NCBI GenBank assembly: GCA_046330395.1 | Contig: JAXLSS010000012.1 | Location: 1-64,000, forward strand | Direction: 5' to 3' | DNA: 64,000 nucleotides | From: Ga0077560 sp046330395 | GTDB taxonomy: Bacteria > Actinomycetota > Thermoleophilia > Miltoncostaeales > Miltoncostaeaceae | Part shown: positions 63,238 to 64,000 of the stretch, in pieces | How the letters are laid out: each line of letters starts with the position of its first letter | Position numbering within the stretch: position 1 is the first letter of the stretch | Translations under genes and position numbers: made by a program | The notes under the pieces: model-generated | Databases searched by the model: none | What the model was told of the DNA's origin: nothing | The model's input: only the letters and a program-made list of their open reading frames with translations

Positions 63238-64000
63238 CTACGCCGTCGGCCGGCGGGACACCACGAGGTGGTTGGCGGCCCGGCCCTGGTCGATGAGGTC
63301 CAGGTACGTCTCGAAGTACTCGATGTGGTACCGGGTGTTCTCCGCCCCCTGCTCGGTGGCGATGGCGGCCTCGTGCGTGCGGTAGGCGTTGCCCCACCGG
63401 CCCACCTGCACCCGGAAGTCGGCGATGTACTCCAGCACCTCCACAAGCTCGAAGCCGGCCTCGATGAGCTTGGCCTTGTACTGGTCCAGCGAGTCGTAGA
63501 ACTGCGGGATGAGGTAGCCCCGCGACAGGCGGCGACGCACGTCCTCGTCGCCGGGGCCCAGCTGGAAGGTGCCGGACAGGAACCCCCACAGGCCGCCGGG
63601 CGTCAATGTGCGCAACACCTCACGGAACACGCGCACCTTGTCGGGGAACACGTTCATGACGTTGAGGCTGATGGCCGCGTCGAAGGAGCCGTCGGCGAAC
63701 GGCGAGAGGTCCTGGGCGTCCCCCAGCGTGAACGTGACGCGGTCGCCCAGGCCGGCGTTGCGCGCCAGCGACTCGGCCACCTGCACGCCCACCTCGTTCA
63801 CCTCGATGCCGTGGATGCTGCAGCCGGTGGCCTGGGCGATGTACACGGCGGGCCCGCCCGTGCCGCTGCCCACGTCCAGCAGGCGGGTGTCGGCGGTGAT
63901 CCGCATGCGGCGGATGACCTCGTCCATGTACGGCAGCGTGGTGAACGACTGCTGCCCGATGTCCTGGTCGCGATCCCAGATCGATTCGCGGATGAGCCGG
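63238..64000 (-). CDS. SAM-dependent methyltransferase (5' end outside the window)
   Basis: The frame is open from the right edge to 63238 (254 residues). RLLDVGSGTGGPAVYIA is the SAM-binding motif I, GIEVNEVGVQVAESLA motif post I, and FDAAISLNVMNVFPDKVRVF motif II-like. The upstream part reads IRESIWDRDQDIGQQSFTTL, resembling the glycine/sarcosine-dimethylglycine or phosphoethanolamine methyltransferase group. The true start lies beyond 64000. Substrate is not certain; a small amine or a lipid head group is plausible. Confidence 0.85.
   Translation of the reverse strand, partial: RLIRESIWDRDQDIGQQSFTTLPYMDEVIRRMRITADTRLLDVGSGTGGPAVYIAQATGCSIHGIEVNEVGVQVAESLARNAGLGDRVTFTLGDAQDLSPFADGSFDAAISLNVMNVFPDKVRVFREVLRTLTPGGLWGFLSGTFQLGPGDEDVRRRLSRGYLIPQFYDSLDQYKAKLIEAGFELVEVLEYIADFRVQVGRWGNAYRTHEAAIATEQGAENTRYHIEYFETYLDLIDQGRAANHLVVSRRPTA

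Overview
The window is about 72% GC, densely packed, and reads as a chromosomal segment of a high-GC actinobacterium. The supporting signs are actinobacterial-type SOS boxes (GAAC-N4-GTTC), a CysNC fusion, a PspAB-HtpX pair, an ImuB/DnaE2 mutasome, and very common leaderless starts with a TANNNT -10 box 6-8 bases before the start codon. The style would fit a deep lineage such as Thermoleophilia, but the sequence alone cannot prove that. No rRNA, tRNA, CRISPR array, insertion sequence or replication origin was recognised by eye. No gap between genes exceeds 300 bases.

Layout. 1-434 is the N-terminal part of a Fic protein running off the left edge. 612-4709 holds two secreted proteins, a small helical protein resembling a RiPP leader, and a frameshifted FAD monooxygenase. 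4576-8114 (minus) holds pspAB-htpX, an ECF sigma/anti-sigma pair and a self-regulated XRE/membrane-protein pair. 8193-13087 holds an alpha-oxoamine synthase, DUF5069 and SnoaL proteins, a LysR regulator and a PAS-GGDEF cyclase. 13124-24724 is a sugar regulon, probably for sucrose or fructosides: a GH32/43-like gene and a GH68 gene, a GH13 glucosidase, a LacI regulator and a CUT1 ABC importer, tied together by TGGAA-N4-TTCCA operators. An unrelated secreted propeller protein with a CXXCH motif lies inside it. 24735-28834 is a two-component system divergent from an ApbE/ferric-reductase-like operon. 28764-35250 holds a GH63-like enzyme, a TetR/MFS pair and an aldehyde dehydrogenase.

35402-36707 is a tandem pair of secreted paralogs. 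36918-47307 has two multidomain c-di-GMP proteins with opposite degenerate domains, flanking GNAT, NUDIX, a PPi-type phosphofructokinase, TopB, an ArfB-like factor and a nitroreductase. 47381-59410 has imuB and dnaE2 under near-identical SOS boxes, with the sulfate activation genes (cysD, cysNC), a nitrilase, a GGDEF protein and AzlCD between them. 59415-64000 holds HipBA with two coupled secreted proteins, a Phd/PIN toxin-antitoxin pair and a truncated methyltransferase.

Four genes (near 3654, 21647, 25175 and 36008) are each interrupted by an apparent single-base indel in or beside a G/C run. These look more like assembly errors than decay. The affected genes are annotated over their full inferred extent.
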